A stretch of 64,000 nt of DNA from Neorhizobium petrolearium (GCF_017873175.1 NZ_JAGGJW010000003.1:372001-436000); one strand, 5' to 3'. Positions 18,685 to 28,120 are shown, numbered from the stretch's first letter. Numbers and translations are program-made. The notes: generated by a model from the sequence alone, not told the origin.

Positions 18685-18713
18685 GTTAAACGTTTCACAG
18701 TTAAACGTTTAAC
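18685..18713. promoter_or_regulatory. Tandem LacI-family operators
   Basis: Two adjacent 14-bp sites lie just before the GTG of the LacI-type regulator: GTTAAACGTTTCAC at 18685-18698 and the perfect palindrome GTTAAACGTTTAAC at 18700-18713. Both contain the CG-centred AAACGTTT core typical of LacI/GalR regulators. The position, 13 bp before the start codon, implies autorepression and, if the genes are one transcript, control of the whole ribitol operon. Confidence 0.7.
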
Positions 18714-18725
18714 ATCGAGGATGCG

Positions 18726-19820
18726 GTGGCACGCAGACGAGCAACATTGAAGGAAGTCGCGGAACGGGCGGGGGTCTCGATTGCCACCGTCTCGAACGTC
18801 TTCAGCGGCCGCAAGCCGGTGAATGATGATTTGCGCGAGAGGGTCGAAAAGGCAGCAAGAGAACTTTCCTTCCAAATCGACAGGGCGGCCTCGCAGCTAA
18901 AATCCGGAAAGGCCAGGGTTGTCGGCGTGCTGGTGCCGGATCTCGATGATACGTTCTTCACCTCGCTCATCTCGCGCATCGAGGTGATGGCTCTGAAGGA
19001 CGGCTATGATGTCATTGTTGCAAGCTCGCGTGATGACCGGCAGTTGGAGGAGTCACGGCTGCACACACTGCTCGGCTGGCGGCCTTCGGGCATTATTGCT
19101 GTGCCGTGCTCGGATACGGTGCCGGATATTCTCGTCCGCGAAGTAGTGCATTTGCCGACCGTGCTGGTCGACCGCGTAATCGCGCAGGAAGCCGTCGCCG
19201 ACACGGTGACGATCGACAATTTCGAGGCGGGCGAGATCGCCGGCCGCTATCTGGTCGAGATGGGTCATTCCGACATCGTGCTGGCGGCATCAGATCTGGA
19301 TGTCGCGCCGATCCGCGAACGCGTCCGTGGTGCCGTTTCGATCGTGCAGAAGCTGACCGGCAAGGAGCCGGAGGCAGTTGCGCTGGGTTCGAATGCCGAG
19401 CGCGGCGCCGAACTCTTCGCCCATTGGCTCGAGCGGCATCCGCTGCCGTCAGCGGTCTTTGCACTCACGAACGTCACGACGCTTGCCGTCCTGACCGCAC
19501 TTGCCCGGCAGAAGATCGATATTCCCGATCAGATCTCGATCATCGGCTTCGACGACTACACCTGGATGAGCGCCCGCAAGACGGCACTGACCGCGATCCG
19601 CCAGCCGGTGGACGACATTGCCCGCGTTGCATGGGAGCGGCTGCTGTTGCGCATGGAGGGAGACGTCTCCGAACCGACGCCGAGTATTCTGCACACCAGC
19701 CTGCAGGTTCGGGATTCAACCCGCCGACTGGTGCAGCCGGCAGATGGTGAAACGGCTCAGGGGACCGGCGAGCCGCCGGCCGGAAATGCCGCGGAGGAGC
19801 GGCCGAACAGCATCCATTAG
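18726..19820 (+). CDS. LacI-family regulator of the ribitol operon
   Basis: This 364-residue regulator starts at a GTG (MARRRATLKEVAERAGVSIA). The LacI helix-turn-helix and hinge helix occupy residues 7-55 (AERAGVSIATVSNVFSGRKP, then RAASQLKSGKAR). A periplasmic-binding-protein-like effector domain follows, containing VVGVLVPDLDDTFFTSLISR and ISIIGFDDYTWMSA. It has a longer than usual C-terminal tail of about 25 residues rich in Gly, Glu and Pro. It is the first gene of the run leading to the transporter and ribitol enzymes. By analogy with family members it should repress until a pentitol or pentulose binds. Two operator-like palindromes lie immediately upstream. Confidence 0.9.
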   Translation: MARRRATLKEVAERAGVSIATVSNVFSGRKPVNDDLRERVEKAARELSFQIDRAASQLKSGKARVVGVLVPDLDDTFFTSLISRIEVMALKDGYDVIVASSRDDRQLEESRLHTLLGWRPSGIIAVPCSDTVPDILVREVVHLPTVLVDRVIAQEAVADTVTIDNFEAGEIAGRYLVEMGHSDIVLAASDLDVAPIRERVRGAVSIVQKLTGKEPEAVALGSNAERGAELFAHWLERHPLPSAVFALTNVTTLAVLTALARQKIDIPDQISIIGFDDYTWMSARKTALTAIRQPVDDIARVAWERLLLRMEGDVSEPTPSILHTSLQVRDSTRRLVQPADGETAQGTGEPPAGNAAEERPNSIH

Positions 19821-19873
19821 GCGCGTGAGGAGAGTGCGCGCCGCACTGAAATGCCCGCATGGGAGGGACTTTT

Positions 19874-20749
19874 TTGCGTCTGAACAAGATTACCGAAGCG
19901 CTGCCATTCCTCGCGCCGGTACAGATACTGATCCTCAGTGTCATCGTCATTCCGTCGCTCTATGTCGTGTGGCTGAGCCTCAACGCGTCCAGCTTCGGGC
20001 AGTCGGCGACCTTCGTAGGGCTCGATAACTACATCAGGGTGCTCACCGATCCCGCCTTTCTGCTGGCGCTTGGCAATACGGTCTTGATCGTCATCTTCGC
20101 CGTGCATCTGGAACTGGCACTCGGGCTTGGAATGGCACTGCTTTTTGCAAGCGGCCTGCCCTTCCGGCGCGTCCTGCTCGTCGCTGTACTGGCGCCTTAT
20201 GCCGTGAGCGAAGTCATCGCGGTTGCCATGTGGCGCTTCCTCTTCGACCCCGACGTCGGTCCGGTCACGGCCATGCTGACCTGGCTCGGCCTGCCGATGC
20301 TCGACTGGTCCTTCGAGCCGTCGCATGCGCTCATTATGATCGGTCTCCTGACGATCTGGCTGCACCTGCCCTTTACCTTCATCATCCTTTATGCGGCGCG
20401 TCTGGCGATCCCGAAGGATCTTTACGAGGCCGCGCGCATCGACGGTGCCACCGCCTTCGATGCCTTCCGCAGAGTGACAATACCGCTTCTCGGTCCGGCA
20501 ATCGTGGTAGCGTTGCTCTTCCGCTACATCTTCGCCTTCCGCATTTTTTCGGAGGTCTGGCTGATGACCCAGGGCGGACCTGCCCGCTCGACCGAAGTGG
20601 TCGCGGTCTACCTCTACCAGGAGGCTTTCAGCTTCAACGCTTTCGGTACGGCAGCCGCCACCGCCTGGATCATGGTGCTCGCGTCGCTGCTTCTTGCGAC
20701 CGGTTATGTGTTCCTTCTTCGCAAGCAGGTGGCCGGCAATGTGCACTGA
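19874..20749 (+). CDS. Sugar ABC transporter permease, MalF/UgpA type
   Basis: This is a six-helix inner-membrane permease of a carbohydrate uptake family 1 (CUT1) importer. I prefer the TTG at 19874 (MRLNKITEALPFLAPVQ) because GGGAGGG lies 6 bp upstream; an in-frame ATG at 19859 adds five residues but has no ribosome site. The EAA loop YEAARIDGATAFDAFRRVTIP lies near residues 185-205. With the downstream permease, binding protein and MalK-like ATPase it forms an importer for a polyol, and the downstream enzymes indicate ribitol. It overlaps the next permease gene by 11 bp. Confidence 0.88.
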   Translation: MRLNKITEALPFLAPVQILILSVIVIPSLYVVWLSLNASSFGQSATFVGLDNYIRVLTDPAFLLALGNTVLIVIFAVHLELALGLGMALLFASGLPFRRVLLVAVLAPYAVSEVIAVAMWRFLFDPDVGPVTAMLTWLGLPMLDWSFEPSHALIMIGLLTIWLHLPFTFIILYAARLAIPKDLYEAARIDGATAFDAFRRVTIPLLGPAIVVALLFRYIFAFRIFSEVWLMTQGGPARSTEVVAVYLYQEAFSFNAFGTAAATAWIMVLASLLLATGYVFLLRKQVAGNVH

Positions 20750-21572
20750 CAAGCTCGCCATCGGCCTCGGAAAAACGGTCGCAGTCGCGGTGATTCTCGT
20801 GTGGTCGCTCTTCCCGATCACCTTCATCCTCATGTCGTCCTTCAAGCCGGGACAGGACATTTTCGCGGTACCGCCGAAATTTGTCTTCTCGCCGACCATC
20901 CAGCACTATGTCGAACTCTGGAACGGCTGGGGCGTGTTCTTCGGCGGACTTTTAAACAGCACCATCATCACGGCAGGCGCTACCGTTCTCGCAATCACCA
21001 CCAGCACGGCGGCCGGGTATGTCTATTCGCGCTACAGCAGCCGGATGCTGAATGCGAGCGTGATGTTCCTGATCATCGTACGCCTCATCCCACCGATCGT
21101 CGTGACATTGCCGCTCTTCCCGATCATCAACGCGATCGGCTTGAACGATACGCATATCGTCCTGATGGTGCTCTACGCGACCTTCTTCGTGTCACTCGGC
21201 ACGGTGCTGATGCGCACGTTCATCGATCAGATCCCGCGCGAACTGGATGAGGCGGCGCAGATCGACGGCGCGGGGCGTCTCACGATCCTTCGGCGGGTCA
21301 TTGTGCCGCTTGCTGCACCGGGCATCCTGGCGGTGGCTGTCTTCGTTGTCGTGTTCGCCTGGAACGAATTCCTGTTCGCCTTCATTTTCACCGCGACGCG
21401 AGCCAAGACCGCACCGCTGGTAATCTCCGAAATGATCGGATCGATCGACGGGGTCGACTGGGGCGTCCTGTTTGCCGCATCCACCGTTCAGCTCATCCCC
21501 GTTCTGCTCTTCGTCATCTTCATGAACCGCTATCTGGTGGCCGGCCTGACTGCCGGCGCGACCAAAGGCTGA
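20739..21572 (+). CDS. Sugar ABC transporter permease, MalG/UgpE type
   Basis: This second CUT1 permease is 277 residues from the ATG at 20739 (MCTDKLAIGLGKTVAVAVIL), which overlaps the upstream permease by 11 bp; a further in-frame ATG at 20694 lies inside that gene. It has six helices and the EAA loop LDEAAQIDGAGRLTILRRVI near residues 168-187. The conserved FAWNEFLFAFIFT follows. It partners the MalF-like permease. The C-terminal TAGATKG ending is typical of MalG-type proteins. A binding-protein gene follows after 25 bp with a good ribosome site. Confidence 0.88.
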   Translation: MCTDKLAIGLGKTVAVAVILVWSLFPITFILMSSFKPGQDIFAVPPKFVFSPTIQHYVELWNGWGVFFGGLLNSTIITAGATVLAITTSTAAGYVYSRYSSRMLNASVMFLIIVRLIPPIVVTLPLFPIINAIGLNDTHIVLMVLYATFFVSLGTVLMRTFIDQIPRELDEAAQIDGAGRLTILRRVIVPLAAPGILAVAVFVVVFAWNEFLFAFIFTATRAKTAPLVISEMIGSIDGVDWGVLFAASTVQLIPVLLFVIFMNRYLVAGLTAGATKG

Positions 21573-21597
21573 TCACTGTCTGAAAGGGAGGAAAATC

Positions 21598-22896
21598 ATG
21601 TCAGACAAGGTATTCACGAACATTACACGTCGCGGGTTTCTCGGGACCTCGCTGGGAGGAGCGGCCATGTTAGCCGCCGGGCCATCCTTTGCCGTCGGCA
21701 AGACGCTCAACGTCCTGAGCCACAAGGTGCACCAGACCGTGCTCGGCTCCGGCTCCGGCGACGGCGATCTCCTGAAGGATTGGCGTACCGGCAATGATGC
21801 GGAGATCGTCTGGACGACATTCGACTCCAACCCGTTGCAGGATCGCCTCTTCCGCGAGGCGAGCCTCAATACTACCGACTTCAATGTCGGCTACATCGTC
21901 GATAACCGGCCGACCAAGCAGATCGCGGCCATGTTCGAGCCTCTCGACAGCTACCTGGAGAAGGATGCGATCGAGGACTTCGGCGACATCGCTCCAGGTC
22001 TCGTCCAAGGCATGACCGTTGATGGCAAGCTGATCGGCATTCCGGTCCGCCACGCGACGCAGGGCCTATTCTACAACGAGGCGCTTCTGGAAGAGCAGGG
22101 CATCAGCGCGCCGCCGACCACGCTGGAGGAACTGGTTGAGCAGGCCCAGAAGCTCACCTTTACCTCCAAGGCCGGCACACCGGTTGCGGGTATGGTTCTC
22201 GCGAGCGACCTCGCCGTCTTCCCGGTCATGTTCGCACGTGCTTTCGGCGGTGATTTCATCAACGCGAAATTCGAGCTGCTGCCGAACCCCGAAGCGATGG
22301 AAAAGGGCCTGACGGTTCTGCGAAAGATGTTCGAGAGTGGTGCCCTGCCACGCAGCTATGCGACTACCAAGAACGATGACCAGGTAACCTGGCTGCAGCA
22401 GGGCCGGGCCGCCTTTACGGTGCTGCCCTTCGCCCGAAATGCGCAATTGAACAACAAGGAACAGAGCAAGTTCCCAGGCAAGATCAAGGCGATCGAGTTC
22501 CCGATTTCGAGCGATCTCAAGGGCAAGGTGCCGATGTCTTCTATCGTCGAGGCCTGGGGCATGGTCATCCCGGCTAATTCCAAGGACAAAGAACTATCCT
22601 GGAAGTTCATCAAGGAGGTCTCCAGCAAGCGCGTGACGCTTGGCATGGCCAGGAACGGCAACGGCCCGGTACGCGTCTCGACCTATGCGGACCAGTCTTT
22701 CGTGAATAATCCGGTTGCCGCCGTCGAGGCCGAGGTCCTGAAGAATGCCCGCGGCGCCTTCCCGCCTTTCCCGGAAGCGGCGCGCGCTCAGTCGATCTTT
22801 CTCGAAGAGGTGCAACTCGCCGTCCTCGGCCGCAAGGAGATCAAGGAAGCGGTCGCCTCCATCGCCACGCGCGTGAAACCGCTCCTGCAGGCCTGA
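21598..22896 (+). CDS. ABC transporter sugar/polyol-binding protein, Tat-exported
   Basis: This 432-residue family 1 extracellular solute-binding protein has a twin-arginine signal (NITRRGFLGTSLGGAAM, cleaved near AVG at about residue 34). The mature two-lobed protein shows NTTDFNVGYIVDNRP, GKLIGIPVRHATQGLFYNEA (the usual Y-N substrate-side strand) and LQQGRAAFTVLPFARNAQ. It is the periplasmic receptor for the CUT1 importer encoded around it. The context of ribitol dehydrogenase and ribulokinase suggests ribitol or a related pentitol as ligand (inference). A strong stem-loop follows its stop. Confidence 0.85.
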   Translation: MSDKVFTNITRRGFLGTSLGGAAMLAAGPSFAVGKTLNVLSHKVHQTVLGSGSGDGDLLKDWRTGNDAEIVWTTFDSNPLQDRLFREASLNTTDFNVGYIVDNRPTKQIAAMFEPLDSYLEKDAIEDFGDIAPGLVQGMTVDGKLIGIPVRHATQGLFYNEALLEEQGISAPPTTLEELVEQAQKLTFTSKAGTPVAGMVLASDLAVFPVMFARAFGGDFINAKFELLPNPEAMEKGLTVLRKMFESGALPRSYATTKNDDQVTWLQQGRAAFTVLPFARNAQLNNKEQSKFPGKIKAIEFPISSDLKGKVPMSSIVEAWGMVIPANSKDKELSWKFIKEVSSKRVTLGMARNGNGPVRVSTYADQSFVNNPVAAVEAEVLKNARGAFPPFPEAARAQSIFLEEVQLAVLGRKEIKEAVASIATRVKPLLQA

Positions 22897-22908
22897 AGTT
22901 TCTAATCA

Positions 22909-22935
22909 CCGTCCGGGCGTTCTACGCCCGGACGG
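22909..22935 (+). promoter_or_regulatory. Stem-loop after binding-protein gene
   Basis: CCGTCCGGGCG and CGCCCGGACGG form a perfect 11-bp stem around a TTCTA loop, starting 12 bp after the binding-protein stop. No T-run follows, so it is unlikely to be a simple terminator. Such intercistronic hairpins after binding-protein genes commonly block 3' exonuclease decay and give excess binding protein relative to permeases. The same role is likely here. Confidence 0.6.
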
Positions 22936-23004
22936 GCGATATCGCCGGAACCGCCACGAATGACACGGACCTTCGGGTCCACTCCCACGAAAGAGACCAG
23001 GACA

Positions 23005-24438
23005 ATGCCGAACACTACCATTCGATCAATCCAGGAGCCGGCCCGGGCAACACCCGTCATGGCCGAATATGACGTGCTCGTCGTGGGCGGCGGGCCGTCC
23101 GGTCTGACGTCTGCGCTTGCTGCTGCCGAAGACGGGCTGAGGGTCGGATTGATCGAAAGCCGCAGCTTCGTCGGCGGCAACATGACGATCGGTCTGCCGG
23201 TACTCGGTTTCCTCGGTCAGAAGGGCAACCAGATCATCGAAGGCCTGCCGCAGAAATTCATCGACCGGCTGAAGCTTCGTAACGCCGCAAGCGAGCACCG
23301 GCCCTGCCCGTTGCATATGGGCATCACCCTCGTCGAGCCGGAGGCCGTCAAGACCGTTGCGCTCGAAATGTTGACGGAAGCCGGCGTCGAAGTGCTATTT
23401 TACACCTTTTGCGCTGGCGTGATTATGGACGGCGATACGATCCGCGGCGTCATCACCGAGAGCAAGAGCGGCCGTGGCGCGATCCTCGGCAAGGTGGTCA
23501 TCGATTGCACGGGGGATGCCGATGTCGCCTACCGCGCAGGCGTGCCTTGTGAAAAGGGCAATGCCCATGGCGGTATGCAACCTCCTACATTGATGTTCTG
23601 CCTCGCCGGCGTCGATACCGAGAAGCTTCGCCTCAGCATCGCCAACCAGCCGCCACAGGCGCGCACTTATCTGACCGATTTCATTCCGGCAGAATATTTT
23701 GGCCAGAACAACCAGTTCATCATCGTCGGCCTGCGCGAGCTGATTGCCAGGGCGCAGACGGAAATGGGGCTCAAGATCCCCAATGAACGCACGATCATTA
23801 TCACGGGCCTCAAAGCTGGCGAGGTCTGGATCAACATGACCCGCGTCAAGGGCGTCGACGGAACCGAGGCGGAAAGCCTGACGATGGGGGAGATCGAGGC
23901 CCGCGGGCAGATCGACGACATCGTCACCTACCTCATCAATTACGTGCCAGGCTTCGAGAACGCCTATTTCACGAAGACGGCACCATTCCTCGGTATTCGT
24001 GAGACGCGCCGTATCATCGGCGAATATGTTATGACGCAGGAAGACGTGCTCGCCTGCCGCCACTTCGATGATGCGATTGCGGTGGCGAGCTACCCCATCG
24101 ACATTCACCGCCCTGCCGATGACGGCTGCACACTCATCTGGTGCGGTGACTGCTACGATATCCCCTATCGCTCATTGATCCCGACAAAGGTGAACAACCT
24201 GATCGTTGCCGGTCGGGCAATCTCCACCACCCACGAGGCAATGGGCGCGATCCGCGTCATGGCCACCTGCATGGCAATGGGCGAGGCAGCCGGCCGCGCG
24301 GCAAAGATTTCCGTCCGCGGCAATCGCGCACCGGCGGATATCGATGTGAAGGAACTCCGCCGTCAGTTGATCGCCAAAGGTGCTTATCTGCGCACCAGGG
24401 ACAGCGCCGAACGGGCGCGCGAGCTGGAAGACGCTTAA
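23005..24438 (+). CDS. FAD-dependent oxidoreductase (FAD_oxidored, PF12831 type)
   Basis: A 477-residue flavoprotein starts at the ATG at 23005 (MPNTTIRSIQEPARATPV), with GAGACCAGGAC upstream. The FAD-binding Rossmann motif is DVLVVGGGPSGLTSALAAAE near residues 24-43. The FAD_oxidored landmarks RSFVGGNMTIGLPVLGF, GKVVIDCTGDADVAYRAGVP and SLIPTKVNNLIVAGRAIS follow. Members of this family have poorly known substrates. It sits inside the ribitol importer operon between the binding protein and ATPase. It could oxidise an alternative polyol or a sugar acid, but ribitol oxidation is already covered by the downstream short-chain dehydrogenase. Its job is therefore open. Confidence 0.8.
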   Translation: MPNTTIRSIQEPARATPVMAEYDVLVVGGGPSGLTSALAAAEDGLRVGLIESRSFVGGNMTIGLPVLGFLGQKGNQIIEGLPQKFIDRLKLRNAASEHRPCPLHMGITLVEPEAVKTVALEMLTEAGVEVLFYTFCAGVIMDGDTIRGVITESKSGRGAILGKVVIDCTGDADVAYRAGVPCEKGNAHGGMQPPTLMFCLAGVDTEKLRLSIANQPPQARTYLTDFIPAEYFGQNNQFIIVGLRELIARAQTEMGLKIPNERTIIITGLKAGEVWINMTRVKGVDGTEAESLTMGEIEARGQIDDIVTYLINYVPGFENAYFTKTAPFLGIRETRRIIGEYVMTQEDVLACRHFDDAIAVASYPIDIHRPADDGCTLIWCGDCYDIPYRSLIPTKVNNLIVAGRAISTTHEAMGAIRVMATCMAMGEAAGRAAKISVRGNRAPADIDVKELRRQLIAKGAYLRTRDSAERARELEDA

Positions 24439-24478
24439 CGTCGCGGCTCGACGCAGAATGCGAAGGAAGTGAGGAAGC

Positions 24479-25540
24479 ATGGCAAGTTTGCGCCTGGCCG
24501 GGCTCAGAAAAGATTTTGGTTCCGTCAACATCATCAAGGGTGTCGATCTTGAGATCGAGGACGGTGAATTCGTGGTTTTTGTCGGACCGTCCGGCTGTGG
24601 CAAATCCACTCTTCTGCGGATGATAGCGGGACTCGAGGACATATCGGGCGGTGATCTTTATATAGGTGGTCGGCTTTGCAACGACATTCCGCCGCGTGAA
24701 CGCGGGATCGCCATGGTCTTCCAGTCATATGCACTCTATCCGCATATGACTGTGCACGAGAACATGGGTTTCGGTCTCTCCCTGAACAAGACACCGAAAG
24801 CCGAGCTGGATGCTCGGGTGCGGGAAGCTGCCCGAATTCTGAAAATGGAGCACCTGCTCGACCGCAAACCCAGCCAGTTGTCCGGCGGCCAGAGGCAGCG
24901 CGTGGCAATCGGCCGGGCAATCGTACGCAAGCCCGCAGTCTTTCTCTTCGATGAACCGCTTTCGAATCTCGACGCAGCGCTTCGGGTGGACATGCGCATG
25001 GAGCTTGCCAAGCTGCATCGCGATCTCGGTGCCACGATGATCTACGTCACCCATGATCAGGTCGAGGCGATGACGCTTGCGGACAAGATCGTGGTTCTCG
25101 ACGGTGGTCTGGTCCAGCAGGTCGGTTCGCCGATGGAACTTTACAAGAAGCCCGCAAACAAATTCGTCGCAGGCTTCATCGGCGCGCCGAAGATGAATTT
25201 CCTTGCGGTAAAGGTGCAAGCTGCCCACGGAGGCACCGCAACCGTAGCGTCTGAGGCGATCTCGCCCATTCCGGTACGTGGCAAAGGGTTCGACAGCGGC
25301 GACAGCGCCTGGCTCGGGATCAGGCCGCAGTATCTGAAACCCGGCAGGGCGGCTGAAGGTGAGGGAGGCATCTGTGGAAAGATCGTGCTGATCGAGCGCC
25401 TGGGTACAGAGACAATCGTTGCGATCGAGACCCGAGCGAACGAGCGGGTGGTCGCCTCGATCCCTGTCGATATGGAACTAGCGTTCGACGACAACGCCGA
25501 GTTTCTCTTCAATCCATCTGCCGCGCATTTGTTTTCGTGA
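24479..25540 (+). CDS. Sugar ABC transporter ATP-binding protein, MalK/UgpC type
   Basis: This 353-residue CUT1 ATPase has Walker [10 protein letters not shown] at about residues 38-46, Q-loop [12 protein letters not shown] near 81, signature [16 protein letters not shown] near 134 and Walker [13 protein letters not shown] near 154. The H-loop is [14 protein letters not shown]. The C-terminal TOBE-like regulatory domain (from about 240: [14 protein letters not shown]) is complete. It completes the importer with the two permeases and binding protein upstream. The ribosome site GGAAGTGAGGAAGC precedes the ATG. It lies 40 bp after the FAD oxidoreductase. Confidence 0.92.
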   Translation: MASLRLAGLRKDFGSVNIIKGVDLEIEDGEFVVFVGPSGCGKSTLLRMIAGLEDISGGDLYIGGRLCNDIPPRERGIAMVFQSYALYPHMTVHENMGFGLSLNKTPKAELDARVREAARILKMEHLLDRKPSQLSGGQRQRVAIGRAIVRKPAVFLFDEPLSNLDAALRVDMRMELAKLHRDLGATMIYVTHDQVEAMTLADKIVVLDGGLVQQVGSPMELYKKPANKFVAGFIGAPKMNFLAVKVQAAHGGTATVASEAISPIPVRGKGFDSGDSAWLGIRPQYLKPGRAAEGEGGICGKIVLIERLGTETIVAIETRANERVVASIPVDMELAFDDNAEFLFNPSAAHLFS

Positions 25541-25637
25541 TCGTCGGATGGACTGATCTAGCCAACCATCGTCAGCCGCGAAGATCGATCCAATCTGTGA
25601 CCGGCATTGCCTGACGTAAATCGAAGCAAGGAATAGC

Positions 25638-26366
25638 ATGAGACAGGAACTTTCTGGAAAGGTTGCAGCGGTTACCGGCGCTGCCTCGGGCATCGGCCTC
25701 GAATGCGCCCGTTCCCTGTTGCGCGAAGGCGTAAGCGTCGTTCTCGTCGACCGGGCCGCGGAGACTCTGGAAAAGTTGAGCTCCGAATTGGGGCCGAACG
25801 CCTTTCCTCTGACGATCGATCTGACCGACCCGTCCAGCGTATCCACGATGATGCCTCAAATCCTGGAACGGTTCGGAAAGCTTGATATCTTTCATGCCAA
25901 TGCCGGCGCCTATATCGGCGGTGAGGTCGTCAATGGCGATCCCGATGCCTGGGATCGTATGCTCAATCTCAACATCAACGCCGCTTTCCGGTCCGTACAG
26001 GCGGTGTTGCCCCATATGGTGGAGCAGAAGACCGGCGATATCATCATGACCAGCTCGATCGCCGGTCTGGTGCCTGTCGTCTGGGAGCCGATTTATACGG
26101 CATCCAAGCACGCGGTGCAGGCGTTCGTTCACACGGTTCGACGCCAGGTGGCCAAACACGGCATACGCGTCGGCGCGGTGGCACCCGGACCGGTCATCAC
26201 GGCACTGATCAGCGATTGGCCTCAGGCCAAGCTCGATGAGGCAATTGCCGCGGGTGGATTGATGGAGGCGACCGAAGTGGCCGAAGCAGTCATGTTCATG
26301 CTGACCCGGCCCCGCAACATCACCATTCGCGATCTGGTAATCCTCCCACTCAGCACGGATCTCTGA
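25638..26366 (+). CDS. rbtD: Ribitol 2-dehydrogenase (short-chain dehydrogenase)
   Basis: This 242-residue classical SDR should oxidise ribitol to D-ribulose with NAD+. The cofactor motif is TGAASGIG at residues 14-21, the Rossmann acid is in VVLVDRA, the active site shows SSIAG and Y-T-A-S-K near 154-158, and NAG is at about 88. From memory of Klebsiella RbtD, the match is close along the length: [52 protein letters not shown] and the C-terminal [11 protein letters not shown] all correspond. The D-ribulokinase follows 2 bp later, giving the complete ribitol to ribulose-5-phosphate route. Confidence 0.88.
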   Translation: MRQELSGKVAAVTGAASGIGLECARSLLREGVSVVLVDRAAETLEKLSSELGPNAFPLTIDLTDPSSVSTMMPQILERFGKLDIFHANAGAYIGGEVVNGDPDAWDRMLNLNINAAFRSVQAVLPHMVEQKTGDIIMTSSIAGLVPVVWEPIYTASKHAVQAFVHTVRRQVAKHGIRVGAVAPGPVITALISDWPQAKLDEAIAAGGLMEATEVAEAVMFMLTRPRNITIRDLVILPLSTDL

Positions 26367-26368
26367 CC

Positions 26369-28000
26369 ATGACCCGGTTTTTCGTCGGCATCGATGTGGG
26401 AACAGGCAGCGCCCGCGCCGGCCTGTTCGATGAGAATGGCAATCTGAAGGCGTCGGCAAAGCGCCCGATCACCATCTGGCATGAGGCCGGCAATATCGTT
26501 GAACAATCGAGCGAACAGATATGGAAAGCGGTCTGTGAGAGTGCTCGGGAAGCCGTCAGTGCGGCCGGAATCCCGCCCTCGGCCGTTGCTGGAATCGGCT
26601 TCGACGCAACCTGCTCGCTGGTTGTCGTCACCCCTGACGGTGCACCGGTCGCGGTCGGCCCGTCGGGTGATGCTCAACGCAACGTCATCGTGTGGATGGA
26701 TCACCGCGCCGCTGGCGAAGCCGCTGAGATCAACAACGGGACACACGAGGTTTTGCGGTATGTCGGCGGGCGTATCTCGCCGGAAATGGAAACACCGAAG
26801 CTTCTCTGGCTGAAGCGCAACCTGCCCGGCTCGTTCACTGGTGCAGGGCATTTTTTCGATCTCGCCGACTATCTGAGCTGGCGCGCGACGGGATCACTTG
26901 CACGCTCGGCCTGCACGGTCACCTGCAAATGGACTTATCTGGCGCACGAGAAGCGATGGGATGCGCAGTATTTTCGAGCCATCGGCCTCAAGGAGCTTGC
27001 AGATGAAGGCTTTAAGCGGATCGGCACAGATATCGTCGATCCCGGAATGCCCCTGGCAAACGGTCTGACGGAAAAGGCAGCGGCTGATCTTGGCCTGCCT
27101 GCAGGAATACCTGTCGGTGCAGGCCTCATCGACGCACATGCGGGTGGCATCGGGACGCTGGGTGGCCGGGACGCGCGCGGCAGCACCGATGTTCGCAACA
27201 GGCTGGCCTATATTTTCGGGACCTCCGCATGCTCGATGGTATCCAGCAACGATCCGGTATTCGTCGACGGGGTCTGGGGTCCCTATCATTCGTCAATGGT
27301 CCCCGGGTTGTGGCTCACCGAAGGCGGCCAATCGGCAGCGGGCGCGGCCCTCGATCATCTTGCCACAATGCACCCGGCCTCCGGGGAGGCGCGTGTGAAG
27401 GCGGAGGCCGCCGGCCTCTCACTGGTTGCGTGGCTTGATCGAGAAGTCACGAAGTTGTGCCCGGACCTTTCGCGTTCGGTGGAGCTTGCTGGCTCGATAC
27501 ACGTCGTGCCCGAGTTCATGGGAAACCGATCGCCACATGCTGACCCCGACGCGCGAGCGATCATTGCCGGTCTGGGACTGGAAGCCGACATTGGCAGTCT
27601 GATCTCCCTCTACGTCGCAGGACTTTGCGGTATCGGCTATGGTCTCCGGCAACTCCTGGAAAAACTGTCCCAGAACGGCATCATGCTCGACACGATCGTC
27701 GCGAGCGGTGGCGCCGCCCAAAGCAATCTCGTGCGACAGGTATTGGCGGACACCACCAATCTGCCTGTGGCCGTTGCTGACAGCGAAGAGCCGGTTCTGC
27801 TGGGGGCTGCAATGCTTGGGGCTGTCGCTGCCGGCAGATATCAATCACTGACTGAGGCCATGGGAGCGATGTCGCGCCTGTCGAAGCAATATGAACCCCA
27901 AGGAGGTGCAACCCGCGAATTGCACACTCATCGATACCTGGCCTTTGGACTTCTTCAAGCGGCCGGCAGACAGATCCGATCAGTTATCCCGAAGAGCTAG
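26369..28000 (+). CDS. rbtK: D-ribulokinase (FGGY family)
   Basis: This 543-residue sugar kinase phosphorylates D-ribulose to D-ribulose 5-phosphate, feeding the pentose phosphate pathway. The N-terminal phosphate loop is FVGIDVGTGSARAGLFD (residues 4-20). The TIGR01315-type motif GFDATCSLVVV lies near 77-87, followed by VIVWMDHRAAGEA near 107, GLIDAHAGGIGTLGG near 250, and the C-terminal FGGY motif ASGGAAQSNLVRQVLAD near 447. The length suits the pentulose kinase branch. It is downstream of ribitol dehydrogenase by 2 bp. Assignment to D-ribulose over L-ribulose rests on that partner and on the TCSLV motif. Confidence 0.88.
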   Translation: MTRFFVGIDVGTGSARAGLFDENGNLKASAKRPITIWHEAGNIVEQSSEQIWKAVCESAREAVSAAGIPPSAVAGIGFDATCSLVVVTPDGAPVAVGPSGDAQRNVIVWMDHRAAGEAAEINNGTHEVLRYVGGRISPEMETPKLLWLKRNLPGSFTGAGHFFDLADYLSWRATGSLARSACTVTCKWTYLAHEKRWDAQYFRAIGLKELADEGFKRIGTDIVDPGMPLANGLTEKAAADLGLPAGIPVGAGLIDAHAGGIGTLGGRDARGSTDVRNRLAYIFGTSACSMVSSNDPVFVDGVWGPYHSSMVPGLWLTEGGQSAAGAALDHLATMHPASGEARVKAEAAGLSLVAWLDREVTKLCPDLSRSVELAGSIHVVPEFMGNRSPHADPDARAIIAGLGLEADIGSLISLYVAGLCGIGYGLRQLLEKLSQNGIMLDTIVASGGAAQSNLVRQVLADTTNLPVAVADSEEPVLLGAAMLGAVAAGRYQSLTEAMGAMSRLSKQYEPQGGATRELHTHRYLAFGLLQAAGRQIRSVIPKS

Positions 28001-28054
28001 CGCTGGCTGAGAGACTCGTCCGCTCGCTCATTCGACGATCTTGCAAAATATTAT

Positions 28055-28069
28055 TGACTAAAAGTGTCA
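28055..28069. promoter_or_regulatory. Candidate iron-responsive (RirA/IRO) box upstream of fhuC
   Basis: TGACTAAAAGTGTCA fits the TGA-N9-TCA pattern of the iron-responsive operator bound by RirA in rhizobia (published consensus). It sits 52 bp before the GTG start of the siderophore ABC operon in an AT-rich patch between otherwise GC-rich genes, where a promoter is expected. Pattern length is short, so chance matches occur. The location and the similar site near the receptor gene raise its likelihood. Confidence 0.55.
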
Positions 28070-28120
28070 TGTTAATTTATTGGCCCACCTATCCCTTCTC
28101 CCAAGGCACGGGGCGCTGTC

